Origin: Candidatus Poribacteria bacterium
Lineage (GTDB): Bacteria > Poribacteria > WGA-4E > PCPOR2b
Assembly: GCA_003635265.1 (NCBI GenBank)
Contig: PYIZ01000027.1
Coordinates: 1 to 58,567 of the forward strand
Length of the DNA stretch: 58,567 nucleotides
Direction: 5' to 3'
Of the stretch, positions 16,531 to 25,860 are shown in pieces; within the stretch, counting starts at the first letter, position 1; each line of letters opens with the position of its first letter. The notes under the pieces are model-generated. The model worked only from the letters and a program-made list of their open reading frames with translations, made no database searches and had not been told where the DNA came from. The position numbers and the translations under genes were made by a program.

Positions 16531-18990
16531 ATGAGCCAAGATTCGACCAAAGACCAACAGACTGATGAAGTTGTTATACTTCCCGTTATTCCTACCCCTG
16601 GAAAGGTATTCTTTCCCCGTATAAGTACCCCCTTAAATGTCATTCGCAAGATGGGAGTCCAGGCGACAAAATACGCCGTGCAAGCAAATCAGGATGTACT
16701 GTTGCTCAATCAAAAAGACAAAGACGAGGAAAACCCGGGTCCCGATGGCTTTTATCGCGTTGGTACAGCTACAAGCATAGCAGATTCTTATGATCCACGC
16801 GATGGAAGCATTCGGATTGCGATTGAAGGCTATAGCCGCGCGATCGTGCTACGCTGCTTTGAAACGGATGGGTTTCTACAAGCAGAGGTAAAAATTGTTC
16901 ACGAGGAATTGGGACAAGCAAACCAAGCAAAATCGTTGATGGAAGCAGCAATTTCAGCCTTTGAGGAGTATGTCAAAGGAAATCGCCAAACACCTGAAGA
17001 AGCGATGATGGTTGTCCAAAAAGAGGATGAACCGGGGTATCTTGCGGATTCAATTGCCAGCTTCACCAGTATGGAGGCGGAGCGGTTGCAAGGGGTATTG
17101 GACGAGATTAACCCCATTAAGCGACTTCAGATTGTTGTCGAACTGCTTCAGGAAGATCTGGAACTTTTCAAATTGGACGATAAAATCAATACACAGGTGC
17201 GTAAGTCTGTTGAACGCACGCATCGGGAGTTCTATCTTCAGGAAAAGATGAAAGCCATCCAGAAGGAACTTGGTCGAGGGGATGAACAGGGAGACATTGA
17301 TGAGCTGCGGGAGCAGATTGAAGCAGCAGGCATGACCGAGGAAGCGCAAGAAAAAGCGTTGAAAGAGCTTGACCGGTTGCAGCAGATGCCGCCGATGTCT
17401 GCAGAATCGGGTGTAATCCGCACCTATATCGACTGGCTCATTGCTTTGCCTTGGAATAAACAGACGGAGAGCGAGATCGACCTAGAGGGAGCGGAGAAAA
17501 TACTAGAGGATGACCACTATGGGCTCGAAAAGCCGAAAGAACGCATCCTTGAATATCTTGCTGTGCTCCAGTTGGTCAAAAAACTCAAGGGTCCCATTCT
17601 CTGTTTCGTCGGTCCGCCCGGAGTCGGAAAGACCTCATTGGGTCAATCAATTGCTAGAGCGACCGGGCGAAACTTCGTCCGTATGTCCTTGGGAGGTGTT
17701 CGGGACGAAGCCGAAATCCGTGGGCATCGCCGGACTTACATCGGATCTTTGCCGGGGAGAATTATTCAAGGCCTTCGGGATGCAAAATCGAGAAACCCGC
17801 TTTTCCTCCTAGACGAAATCGACAAGATGAGCATGGACTTCCGGGGCGATCCGGCATCAGCGCTGCTTGAAGTGCTTGACCCGGAGCAGAATGGGACATT
17901 TCGTGACCATTACCTAGATGTAGCGTTCGATCTCTCGGAGATTATGTTTATAACCACCGCAAATACACGGGAACCAATCCCACCCGCGTTGGAAGACCGC
18001 ATGGAGATTATCGAACTCCCCGGCTACACGGAATATGAGAAGCACAAAATCGCCAACCTATTCTTGATTCCCAAGCAGATTGAAGCCCACGGCCTCAAAG
18101 AGGAGAACCTCAAATTCGCGGACGATACAATCTTTGACATCATTCACCGGTATACACGTGAAGCGGGTGTCCGAAACCTAGAACGCGAAATTACCAGTAT
18201 CTGCCGCAAAGTCGCTAAGGAAGTTGTAAAAAGCGGCGAGAAGGAGGTCAAAATTGAGGTCAGTGTCGACGATTTGACAGAGTACCTCGGACCTCCGAAA
18301 TTTGCACAGGGAAAAGCGGAGAAACAGGATGAGGTCGGTGTCGCTACAGGCTTGGTCGTTTCACAAGCGGGTGGAGATGTCGTTCCAATTGAAGTTGCGA
18401 CAATGGTTGGGGACGGAAAGTTAAGCATGACAGGCAGACTTCAGGAGATTATGCGTGAATCTGTTCAAACCGCGCTCGGTTACATCCGCTCTCAAGCGGA
18501 ATCGCTTGATGTGCCATCTGATTTTGAGTTCAACAAGCAGGATATCCACATCCACGTGCCTGAAGGCGCTATTCCCGTAGAGGGGCCCTCGGCGGGCATT
18601 ACGCTCGCTACTGCGATGATTTCTGCGATGACGGGTCAGCAGGTCCGTAAGGATATCGCAATGACCGGTGAGATCACCTTGCGTGGGCATGTCCTTCCGA
18701 TAGGTGGTTTGAAAGAGAAGGTGCTCGCAGCACACCGCAATAGCATCAAAAACGTCATTATCCCCGAAGAGAACGATAAAGATATCCCGGATATTCCTGA
18801 AGAGATTCGGAATGACCTCCATTTTCACAAAGTTAGTGATATGAGCGAAGTGTTGGATCTCGCTCTCAAGAAATCTGATTCGTCTGATGATGTTACTCAA
18901 GAGGGTGATGAGATAACTGAAGTATTGGATTTACCTCTGGGGACCCCCGATGCGCCTCGACAAATTCCTACAGGTGAGCCGCCTCATTAA
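16531..18990 (+). CDS. lon: ATP-dependent Lon protease
   Basis: The 819-residue protein has the full LonA layout: N-terminal substrate domain ([17 protein letters not shown]...), central coiled region, AAA+ ATPase with Walker [10 protein letters not shown] and LLDEIDKM, and the C-terminal protease with the catalytic Ser in EGPSAGIT and Lys in [10 protein letters not shown]. After the normal end near VLDLALKK it carries an extra acidic tail of about 35 residues ([12 protein letters not shown]...). The last part of this tail overlaps the start of rqcP by 41 bp in another frame. It degrades damaged and regulatory proteins in the cytosol. Confidence 0.97.
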   Translation: MSQDSTKDQQTDEVVILPVIPTPGKVFFPRISTPLNVIRKMGVQATKYAVQANQDVLLLNQKDKDEENPGPDGFYRVGTATSIADSYDPRDGSIRIAIEGYSRAIVLRCFETDGFLQAEVKIVHEELGQANQAKSLMEAAISAFEEYVKGNRQTPEEAMMVVQKEDEPGYLADSIASFTSMEAERLQGVLDEINPIKRLQIVVELLQEDLELFKLDDKINTQVRKSVERTHREFYLQEKMKAIQKELGRGDEQGDIDELREQIEAAGMTEEAQEKALKELDRLQQMPPMSAESGVIRTYIDWLIALPWNKQTESEIDLEGAEKILEDDHYGLEKPKERILEYLAVLQLVKKLKGPILCFVGPPGVGKTSLGQSIARATGRNFVRMSLGGVRDEAEIRGHRRTYIGSLPGRIIQGLRDAKSRNPLFLLDEIDKMSMDFRGDPASALLEVLDPEQNGTFRDHYLDVAFDLSEIMFITTANTREPIPPALEDRMEIIELPGYTEYEKHKIANLFLIPKQIEAHGLKEENLKFADDTIFDIIHRYTREAGVRNLEREITSICRKVAKEVVKSGEKEVKIEVSVDDLTEYLGPPKFAQGKAEKQDEVGVATGLVVSQAGGDVVPIEVATMVGDGKLSMTGRLQEIMRESVQTALGYIRSQAESLDVPSDFEFNKQDIHIHVPEGAIPVEGPSAGITLATAMISAMTGQQVRKDIAMTGEITLRGHVLPIGGLKEKVLAAHRNSIKNVIIPEENDKDIPDIPEEIRNDLHFHKVSDMSEVLDLALKKSDSSDDVTQEGDEITEVLDLPLGTPDAPRQIPTGEPPH

Positions 18991-19216
18991 GCGTCGCACT
19001 GTCGCAAACTCGATTTGTAGCCGTGGGCGGGTGTCGGTCAACGGGCACCCAGCGAAAGCTGGCAAAGAACTGTCCGTTGGTGACGTATTATCAATTGACT
19101 TTGGGGAAGAGGAGCCTGCCGTGTATGAAGTGCTGGACGTTCCTTCCGGCAACGTTCCGAGAGGAAAATCCTCAACCCTCTACCGGCGAATCAATGAGTC
19201 GGCAGATAGTGAGTAG
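18950..19216 (+). CDS. rqcP: S4-domain RNA-binding protein RqcP (YabO-like)
   Basis: This 88-residue protein starts inside the lon coding region (41-bp overlap, +1 frame relative to lon). It has a single S4 domain: [20 protein letters not shown], then GRVSVNGHPAKAGKELSVGDVLSIDFG. This matches RqcP/YabO, which stabilises peptidyl-tRNA on the 50S subunit during RqcH-driven alanine tailing of stalled chains. Its overlap with lon fits a link between ribosome rescue and proteolysis. The related heat-shock protein HslR is the main alternative. A strong terminator follows. Confidence 0.85.
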   Translation: MRLDKFLQVSRLIKRRTVANSICSRGRVSVNGHPAKAGKELSVGDVLSIDFGEEEPAVYEVLDVPSGNVPRGKSSTLYRRINESADSE

Positions 19217-19222
19217 ATTCCC

Positions 19223-19253
19223 AGACCCCGGTCGAAGATCGGGGTCTTTTTTT
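19223..19253 (+). terminator. Intrinsic terminator after rqcP
   Basis: AGACCCC (19223-19229) pairs with GGGGTCT (19241-19247), with further pairing inside, followed by a run of T. It closes the tig-clpP-clpX-lon-rqcP run. Confidence 0.85.
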
Positions 19254-19288
19254 GTCTATCAACCAGAACCTGAGGAGAGAATATTGAG

Positions 19289-20692
19289 ATGAGCAATACG
19301 GATAAATATCATTACGACCTTATTTGTATTGGCAGCGGCAGCGGTGGATTTTCGGCAGCGATGGTCGCCAAAGCGGAAGGATTGAAGAACATTCTTTTGA
19401 TAGAGAAACGTCGTGTCGGGTACAGCTTGTGCACGAACGAAGGCTGCATGCCCTCCAAAACCCTGCTCGCCTCCGCAAGTGTGAAACGTACCTTTGAAGA
19501 AAGTCCCAATTTCGGTATTACAGCCAGCGACCTACAGGTAAATTGGTCAACCGTGCAGAAACGCGTCCGAACTTTAGTGGAAGATGACTTTTTCGCTGCA
19601 CGCAGAGAGGCAATCCTCAATGCATCGGTTGATATCGTAGAGGGCAGCGCAAGTTTCACTGACCCGCACACCATTCAGGTTGGAGATAATCGCTACACTG
19701 GAGAAAAAATCGTTATTGCCACCGGATCCGTGGTAGATGTTCCTCCCCTGCATGGGTTAGAAGAAACGGGATACATCACCAGCGATGAGGCACTCTATCT
19801 GGAACATCTGCCGAGTTCTTTGATTGTCATCGGAAGCGGGTATATTGCTCTGGAATTGGGTTACCTTTTCCACAAGGTGGGGGTCGAAATTACCATGTTA
19901 GTCCGCAGCCCACGGGTTCTCAGGCGCCTTGAGCCGGATATCGGCTTTGAATTGCAGGACCTGCTTCGGCGGGAAGGGATGAATATCCTGACGGAGACCA
20001 GTTTGAAATCGTTCGCACGCGCGAATAACGGTAAGGAAGTACGCTTCGTGCAGGGCGGTGAGGAGAAGGTGGTTCGTGCAGAGGAGATTATGGTAAATAC
20101 GGGGCGTCGTCCTGCGATAGATGGTTTAGGGTTAGAAAAGACAGGTTTGCTTCTCGGCGAGAAGGGTGAGATTGACGTCAATGACTACATGCAGACCAAT
20201 GTTCCACACATCTATGCGGTGGGCGATGTCACCGGCAAAGCAGCGCTAGTTTATGCAGCTACGATGGAAGGAAAGGTTGCAGGCTTACACGCGGTGGGAA
20301 AACGAGGGACCAAAATGAACTACGACTTGGTCTCCAACATCATTTTCTCTCACCCGGAGATTGGCACGGTGGGGCTTACCGAATCGGAGGCAAAGGCACA
20401 GGGGTTGGATGTGATAACTGTGAAAACACCGATGGAGGATATCGGCAAAGCGGTAGCAATTGGCGAAATAGATGGCTTCGTAAAGATGATTGCCGAACGA
20501 CCTTCAGGGCGCATCGTTGGGCTACATATTCTCGGACCCCACGCGACCGATATTATGCAGATTGCGCTGCCACACCTCTATCACAACGACACAGTTTTTG
20601 ATATTCTGAATATTCCGTATCCGCATCCAACCCTTGGGGAGGCACTCAGCTACCCTGCGGAAGATATAGCAGATGAGTTGACCGCTGCCTAA
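19289..20692 (+). CDS. FAD-dependent pyridine nucleotide-disulfide oxidoreductase (dihydrolipoyl dehydrogenase-like)
   Basis: The 467-residue protein has an N-terminal FAD fold (CIGSGSGGFSAA), a redox-active disulfide in CTNEGCMPSK (C49/C54, with the spacing of this family but with NE replacing the usual NV), an NAD(P) fold (VIGSGYIALELG), the second FAD motif (IYAVGDVTG) and the C-terminal dimer domain with YPHPTLGEAL, where the His-Glu pair corresponds to the active-site base of lipoamide dehydrogenase. No N-terminal metal-binding domain and no C-terminal Cys pair are present, so it is not a standard mercuric reductase. No 2-oxoacid dehydrogenase genes lie nearby. GAGGAG lies upstream of the ATG. 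Confidence 0.87.
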   Translation: MSNTDKYHYDLICIGSGSGGFSAAMVAKAEGLKNILLIEKRRVGYSLCTNEGCMPSKTLLASASVKRTFEESPNFGITASDLQVNWSTVQKRVRTLVEDDFFAARREAILNASVDIVEGSASFTDPHTIQVGDNRYTGEKIVIATGSVVDVPPLHGLEETGYITSDEALYLEHLPSSLIVIGSGYIALELGYLFHKVGVEITMLVRSPRVLRRLEPDIGFELQDLLRREGMNILTETSLKSFARANNGKEVRFVQGGEEKVVRAEEIMVNTGRRPAIDGLGLEKTGLLLGEKGEIDVNDYMQTNVPHIYAVGDVTGKAALVYAATMEGKVAGLHAVGKRGTKMNYDLVSNIIFSHPEIGTVGLTESEAKAQGLDVITVKTPMEDIGKAVAIGEIDGFVKMIAERPSGRIVGLHILGPHATDIMQIALPHLYHNDTVFDILNIPYPHPTLGEALSYPAEDIADELTAA

Positions 20693-20812
20693 ATCGGTAA
20701 ACGCACGTCTCCCACCATTAGATATCCGATAATAAGTCGAGCGAGCTGCCAGTTTATCTTGAACTAGCAGCGGACTCGACTCAAACCGATCAGAAACTAA
20801 TATAGTAGACTA

Positions 20813-20978
20813 CTAGCCGGATAACTCCACAAAAAGTACCCACATCGGGTTGTCCCCAACCACGTACGTTTCCAAATGCTGGAGTTCACCGCTCTGTGGG
20901 TCAATCCGGTAGGTAGCAAGTCTCCCTGACCACCGAAACAGAAAGTTCCCCTTCAGATCAACATTAAACGCTCCCAGC
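20813..20978 (-). pseudogene. Fragment of a beta-propeller lactonase-like gene (3' end only)
   Basis: Read on the minus strand this stretch encodes about 50 residues nearly identical to the last residues of the intact gene at 23164: AFNVDLKGNFLF... RLATYRIDPQSGELQHLETY, VVGDNPMWVLFVEL, then a stop at 20815-20813. A short internal deletion turns FAGGQGSGRL into FRWSGRL. Nothing upstream continues the gene. It is a truncated duplicate, in the same orientation as the intact copy 2.2 kb away, so the two bracket the antiporter gene. The rest of 20693-21100 shows no gene. Confidence 0.85.
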
Positions 20979-21100
20979 GTTCAGTCATTTGCGCCTGTGT
21001 TACTCAAGAGGGCTTATCAAGCGGTGAAAACCAACAACCTTGACAAAATGAAATCGGTGGATACTTAATACTGACAATACACCGCAACTTGGAATGAGTT

Positions 21101-23125
21101 ATGGAAATTCCTTTGCTTCATGACATCTGTATCATATTCGGCTTATCGATTGGCGTTCTGCTGATCTGTCATAGGCTGAGTGTGCCGTCGATTGTTGGCT
21201 TTCTCTTGACAGGACTGATTGCAGGTCCTCATGGATTGGGCCTGATTCAGGCGGACCGCGAAGTCGAAATTCTAGCCGAAATCGGCGTCATTTTGCTGCT
21301 GTTCACCATTGGGATTGAGTTTTCGCTGAGAAATCTGCTTCAGATTAGGCGAGCGGTGTTGCTAGGTGGATCATTACAAGTCGGATTGACGCTTATAGCG
21401 GCGTTTGCAGTGGCACGGCAGTTCGGGCAGGCGACCAACGAATCGCTTTTTATCGGTTGCCTCGCCGCCGTCAGCAGCACAGCAATTGTGATGAAACTGC
21501 TACAGGAGCGCGACGATACACGAACCCCACAGGGGCGCACAGCATTGGCAATCCTAATCTTTCAGGATATTGCCATTGTCCCGATGATTCTGATCACGCC
21601 AATCCTTGCTGGAGAGACGAGTGATATGAGCAGAGCACTCATTTTACTGTTGGCAAAGGGCGTGGTGATGATTGCTGTGGTGTTTGTTGGTGCAAAGTAC
21701 GTCGTACCGCTGATTCTATCACAGGTGCTTCGAACGCGCAGCCGCGAGGTTTTCCTGTTGAGCGTTCTCTCCATCTGCCTCGCTGTCGTCTGGTTGACAT
21801 CGCGTTTCGGCGTGTCTTTGGCACTTGGTGCCTTCCTCGCGGGGCTAATCGTCTCCGAATCGGAGTCGAGCCACGACGCACTTGGCCACATCTCACCGTT
21901 TCGGGATGTGTTCACCAGTTTCTTCTTTGTGTCCGTTGGTATGCTACTCGACTTTCATGTGCTATTTCAAAAGCCATTATTGATTGCGGGACTGACAATC
22001 GGTGTTCTCGTTGCAAAAAGCATCATTGCAGGAGGGGTGACCTCGATGCTCAGATACCCACTACGCACGGCAATTCTGGCAGGACTCACACTCAGTCAGG
22101 TAGGGGAATTTGCGTTCATCCTCTCGAAATCGGGTATCGAACACGGCTTGCTCAATGACGCAAATTACAAACTCTTTCTCGCTGTTTCGGTTGTGACGAT
22201 GGCTGCAACGCCATTTATCATCTCGGCGGCACCTCATGTAGCCGATGGGATATTGCGATTGCCGCTGCCAAGACGACTCGTGTCAGGATTGAGCCCCATC
22301 GCTTCAATGCAAGATGCCGGGCAGACGAACCACCTCGTCATTATTGGCTTCGGAATCAATGGTCGAAACGTCGCAAAAGCGGCGCGAGCGGCAGACATCC
22401 CGTATGTCATCGTCGAAATGAATCCTGAAACGGTCCGAACGGAACGAGCAAATGGTGAGCCGATTTTCTATGGTGACGCTATTCACGATGCCGTACTTCA
22501 CCATGCGAACATCAAAGCGGCGCGAGTTATTGTGGTAGTGATTTCTGACGACGCTGCCTCACGTCGAATCGTGGCAGCGGCCCATGCCTTGAATCCAACG
22601 GCGCACATTATCGCTAGAACGCGCCATCTTGCTGAAGTGGAGCCGCTATATCGTGTGGGGGCAAACGAAGTGATTCCAGAGGAGTTCGAGACATCCGTCG
22701 AAATTTTCACGCGGGTGTTGATGGAATACCTTATCCCTCACGATCAGATTGAACAGTTCATCGCGGAAGTGCGCGCCGACGGTTATAAGATGTTCCGGAC
22801 GCTGCCCAAGGACGCGCCGCCCGTTTCCGATCTGAAGGTGCATTTTCCTGACCTTGAGATTTCGGTCCTATGGGTCGATCCGAAATCACCTTTTGTTGGA
22901 AAATCGCTGGCAGAAATCGCTTTACGAGGGACGTACGAGGTGACGGTCTTGGCGGTCCGACGGGGCGAACAGATTTTAACTAATCCGCACGGTCAACTAC
23001 GGATTGAGTTCGATGACGAAGTTTATCTGCTCGGAAATCCTGAGAAAATCGCTCAGGTTGCTGATCTGTTCGATAACCCTGAAAGCCAAAACCCGATACA
23101 AACAGATGAGGAGAATTCTTCATAG
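21101..23125 (+). CDS. Kef-type cation:proton antiporter (CPA2) with TrkA-N and TrkA-C domains
   Basis: The 674-residue protein starts with about 12 membrane helices typical of the CPA2 family (GFLLTGLIAGPHGLGLI, LLFTIGIEFS, VSSTAIVMKLL, LGAFLAGLIVSESE, FFVSVGMLLDF, QVGEFAFILSKSG). A cytosolic NAD-binding TrkA-N domain follows (HLVIIGFGINGRNVAKAA, GxGxxG near residue 410), then a TrkA-C domain at the C-terminus (about 570-655). It most likely exchanges K+ or Na+ for H+ under control of nucleotide or ligand binding. A weak promoter (TTGACA at 21040, TACTTA at 21062) lies upstream. The gene is flanked by a broken and an intact copy of the same lactonase gene end. Confidence 0.92.
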   Translation: MEIPLLHDICIIFGLSIGVLLICHRLSVPSIVGFLLTGLIAGPHGLGLIQADREVEILAEIGVILLLFTIGIEFSLRNLLQIRRAVLLGGSLQVGLTLIAAFAVARQFGQATNESLFIGCLAAVSSTAIVMKLLQERDDTRTPQGRTALAILIFQDIAIVPMILITPILAGETSDMSRALILLLAKGVVMIAVVFVGAKYVVPLILSQVLRTRSREVFLLSVLSICLAVVWLTSRFGVSLALGAFLAGLIVSESESSHDALGHISPFRDVFTSFFFVSVGMLLDFHVLFQKPLLIAGLTIGVLVAKSIIAGGVTSMLRYPLRTAILAGLTLSQVGEFAFILSKSGIEHGLLNDANYKLFLAVSVVTMAATPFIISAAPHVADGILRLPLPRRLVSGLSPIASMQDAGQTNHLVIIGFGINGRNVAKAARAADIPYVIVEMNPETVRTERANGEPIFYGDAIHDAVLHHANIKAARVIVVVISDDAASRRIVAAAHALNPTAHIIARTRHLAEVEPLYRVGANEVIPEEFETSVEIFTRVLMEYLIPHDQIEQFIAEVRADGYKMFRTLPKDAPPVSDLKVHFPDLEISVLWVDPKSPFVGKSLAEIALRGTYEVTVLAVRRGEQILTNPHGQLRIEFDDEVYLLGNPEKIAQVADLFDNPESQNPIQTDEENSS

Positions 23126-23163
23126 AACTGAGGAACAAAAATTACAACCCCTTGTTGTCCGCC

Positions 23164-24177
23164 TCATAACTGCACAAAAAGCACCCACATTGGATTGTCC
23201 CCAACCGTGTACGTTTCCAAATGCTGGAGTTCACCGCTCTGCGTGTCAATCCGGTAGGTCGCGAGTCTTCCCGACCCCTGACCGCCGGCAAACAGAAAGT
23301 TCCCCGTCAAATCAACGTTGAACGCTCGCGGTGTTGGTTCCGTTGGCTGTCGTCCAGTTGCAGTGAGTGCGCCTGTATCATCATCGGTTGCGAATCCGGC
23401 AATACTATCATGCCCCCGGTTGGAAACGTACACAAACTTCCCATTCGGCGTGATATGGATCTGTGCACAGGAGTTTTCCTCATCAAAATCATCTGGTAGC
23501 GTCGAAACTGTCTGAAAAGCGGACAGGGTGCCTGCTGAAGAGTCAAAATTGTAGGCAGTTATGCTGCACCCCTGCTCGTTTGAGGTGTAGAGGACATCTA
23601 TGTTTGGATGAAAAACATAGTGGCGGGGGCCCTCTCCTTCCCCAGCAGCAAGCACAGGAACGGAGGCATTGGGGGTCAACGCGCCGGTGCTTTCATCAAA
23701 TTGGAATTGAAAAATTGCGTTGGATTCACCGACGTGAGGGAGAAAGGCGAATTTATTGGACGCATCGGTCATGACGCAATGCGCGTTGTTCGCCGTCTCG
23801 CGCCATTCGATGGCGGGACCACCCACAACCCCGTCTTCGCCGATGGGATGCACCGCTATCGCCCCGGCACCGTAGTAAGCGGAGAGTAAGAAGTTGCCCT
23901 TCCCATCTGTGGAGATATAGCAGGGATCTGACTCAAGCGATACTGATCCTATGGGCGACAAATCGCCTGTGCTTGGATCGATGCTGAAACTTGCGACTTC
24001 CTGTATGGAGCGGAGTCCTGCGTAAAGAAATTTACTCTCAGGATCGATTGCCAGCGGACCAGGGCCACCGCCGACCGCTACATCGCGCTGAAACGTGAGC
24101 TGCCCTGTATCTGGATTTAAGGTAAAGGTTGAAATTTTATTCTCGCCTGCAATCGGAATATAAACGTAGTATGTCAT
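23164..24177 (-). CDS. Lactonase-family beta-propeller protein (YbhE/6-phosphogluconolactonase-like)
   Basis: The ATG at 24177 (MTYYVYIPIAGENK) has AAGGA eight bases upstream and is preferred to an upstream in-frame ATG at 24261 that would add 28 residues with no family resemblance. The 337-residue product is made of seven-bladed-propeller repeats, each with a D-x-x-T/S-G-x-L turn (NPDTGQLTF, DPSTGDLSPIG, DESTGALTP, DSSAGTLSAF, DDDTGALTATG, DTQSGELQHLE). Motifs such as GPRHYVFHPN and FVYVSNRGHDSIAGF match the lactonase/YbhE family. It may hydrolyse a sugar lactone; no signal peptide is seen, so it is probably cytosolic. Its 3' end is duplicated at 20813. Confidence 0.87.
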   Translation of the reverse strand: MTYYVYIPIAGENKISTFTLNPDTGQLTFQRDVAVGGGPGPLAIDPESKFLYAGLRSIQEVASFSIDPSTGDLSPIGSVSLESDPCYISTDGKGNFLLSAYYGAGAIAVHPIGEDGVVGGPAIEWRETANNAHCVMTDASNKFAFLPHVGESNAIFQFQFDESTGALTPNASVPVLAAGEGEGPRHYVFHPNIDVLYTSNEQGCSITAYNFDSSAGTLSAFQTVSTLPDDFDEENSCAQIHITPNGKFVYVSNRGHDSIAGFATDDDTGALTATGRQPTEPTPRAFNVDLTGNFLFAGGQGSGRLATYRIDTQSGELQHLETYTVGDNPMWVLFVQL

Positions 24178-24275
24178 CTCTATTTCCTTCTCTGAAATTA
24201 TTTGTGATTCAAAACTTAGGTGAAATGATACGTTAAATTGCACGGAGTTTGCTGTCTCCACTGCATCATCGGGAG

Positions 24276-24821
24276 TTAGTGGGAATGGTGTTCCTTCAAG
24301 CTATACGCTCTTCGGACAAGTTCCGGATCCTTGGCAAACCGCTTTGTTGCATCAATCAGATGATCAATGTGTGTATGCATGTCCTTCTCGATTTGGGAAA
24401 TCCGGTCTAGTAGGTAGGTTTCTTTGCTCTGATAAATTGCCTTTCTGATAATTGAAAGAAGATACATATAGACCGTGTCCGCTTCGCTTCCTTCTATCTC
24501 AATGGCAATCTCAAATCCTTCTTGGAGCGTAACCTGTTCTGAACCCACTTGTCCTTCATATCTGTCTAGGGCTTGCGTAATCTGCTGGATAGATACAGGT
24601 GGCATTTCTGTAGCTGGTGTGTCCAATCCAAAACTTCGAGCACACAATGATCTTCCAAAATCGACAAGAATATAGTGTTGCCATTCCTCTGTGCTCATCT
24701 GCTCCCAAAACCGAGCGACCCGCTCATCAACATTCCCCAGCAGAAGGGACAGCGTTGCGTATAGTTTTGCATGTCTTAGTTCTATATCTTGACATAAATT
24801 GAATACTTCTGCTAAAGTCAT
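24276..24821 (-). CDS. Ferritin-like/rubrerythrin-like four-helix protein
   Basis: I choose the ATG at 24821 (MTLAEVFNLCQ), which has AAAGGA ten bases upstream; starts at 24842 or 24881 are possible. The product of about 181 residues is all helical. It shows iron-ligand-like pairs of the ferritin-like fold: an E in helix 1 (CQDIELRHAKLY), EEWQH in helix 2, EIEGSEADTVY in helix 3 and DMHTHIDHL in helix 4. This matches the pattern of a rubrerythrin-type diiron protein, though spacing is not canonical. It may handle iron or peroxide. No rubredoxin domain is present. Confidence 0.55.
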   Translation of the reverse strand: MTLAEVFNLCQDIELRHAKLYATLSLLLGNVDERVARFWEQMSTEEWQHYILVDFGRSLCARSFGLDTPATEMPPVSIQQITQALDRYEGQVGSEQVTLQEGFEIAIEIEGSEADTVYMYLLSIIRKAIYQSKETYLLDRISQIEKDMHTHIDHLIDATKRFAKDPELVRRAYSLKEHHSH

Positions 24822-25037
24822 GGGAGATTTATCCTTTCTCATTAATTTCACGGAATCCACTAAACAGAAGTATAGCAGCATGTTGACGGTGAAGCAAATA
24901 AAAAGTACAATGAGGGTCCCTATGCTCAGTTGATATTGTCACAGCCCAATCACTGTTAGATCCGACAATTTAACGAGTATATTGGAAGTTTCGATACAAT
25001 TAGCAGATCCGACTTTTAAGGCGAGGAGGGAAAATGG

Positions 25038-25832
25038 ATGCGTGCTAGTTATCAATTCTGGCTAATTTTTTATCTTGCCTGTGTTTGGTGGCAGGTGTGT
25101 GGCTGTGCGGATAATCCGACGGGGGCACCGCGCTCACGGACCATCCCGACAAATGTCGAAGCAGCACCACAAATTACGCCCCTAGAATTAGGAATGGCAC
25201 TCATCCCCGCCGGTGAGTTTTTAATGGGAAGCGAAAACGGAGAAAGGGATGAACAGCCAGTGCATAGAGTCTTTCTTGATGCTTATGAGATAGACCTATA
25301 TATAGTGACAAACGAGCAGTATGCGAGGTTTATGAAAGCTACCAACCACCCGCCTCCGCCCCATTGGAATGATCGGAAATTCAAGAAGCCTCGACAACCT
25401 GTCGTTGATGTCACTTGGTTTGATGCCGTTGCCTACTGCAAGTGGGCTGGTAAGCGGCTGCCTACAGAGGCGGAGTGGGAAAAAGCAGCGAGAGGGGGGC
25501 TTATCCAGAAGGAGTATCCTTGGGGCGATGAATCTCCGAAAGATCGTGCGGACTTTGGTCAAAAGCACAGTGTGCCGCTGCCGGTGGGTAGTTTTCCTCC
25601 GAATGGATTCGGCTTATACGATTGCGCAGGCAGCGTGTGGGAGTGGTGCCACGATTGGTACGAGCCTGATTATTACGCGGTTAGCCCAATCCGAAATCCG
25701 ACTGGCGTTGAAACAGGCGGGGCGCGTGTGTTGCGTGGCGGCGCTTGGAACAACAAACGCATCCAAATCCGCGTTGCGAATCGAAGTTGGCAGCGCCCTA
25801 AGCCTAATCCACCGAATTCTGGATTCCGCTGA
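25038..25832 (+). CDS. SUMF1/FGE-like formylglycine-enzyme-fold lipoprotein
   Basis: The N-terminus is a lipoprotein-type signal ending at VCGC (Cys about 23). The rest is a SUMF1/EgtB/PvdO-family domain: MALIPAGEFLMGSENGERDEQPVHRVFLDAYEID, VTNEQYARFM, PVVDVTWFDAVAYCKWAGKRLPTEAEWEKAARGG, CAGSVWEWCHDWY and RVLRGGAWNN. Most bacterial members are not true formylglycine generators but bind iron or sugars. The frame ends at SGFR, exactly where family members normally continue with C and a few more residues, so the last residues may be lost. No sulfatase gene is nearby. Extracytoplasmic, membrane-anchored by prediction. Confidence 0.85.
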   Translation: MRASYQFWLIFYLACVWWQVCGCADNPTGAPRSRTIPTNVEAAPQITPLELGMALIPAGEFLMGSENGERDEQPVHRVFLDAYEIDLYIVTNEQYARFMKATNHPPPPHWNDRKFKKPRQPVVDVTWFDAVAYCKWAGKRLPTEAEWEKAARGGLIQKEYPWGDESPKDRADFGQKHSVPLPVGSFPPNGFGLYDCAGSVWEWCHDWYEPDYYAVSPIRNPTGVETGGARVLRGGAWNNKRIQIRVANRSWQRPKPNPPNSGFR

Positions 25833-25860
25833 GTGCGGAATTAATCTGAACCGTAGGTTC

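Noticed and set aside
19289..20692. Mercuric reductase
   Set aside because: There is no N-terminal metal-binding domain, no C-terminal Cys pair and no mer genes nearby.
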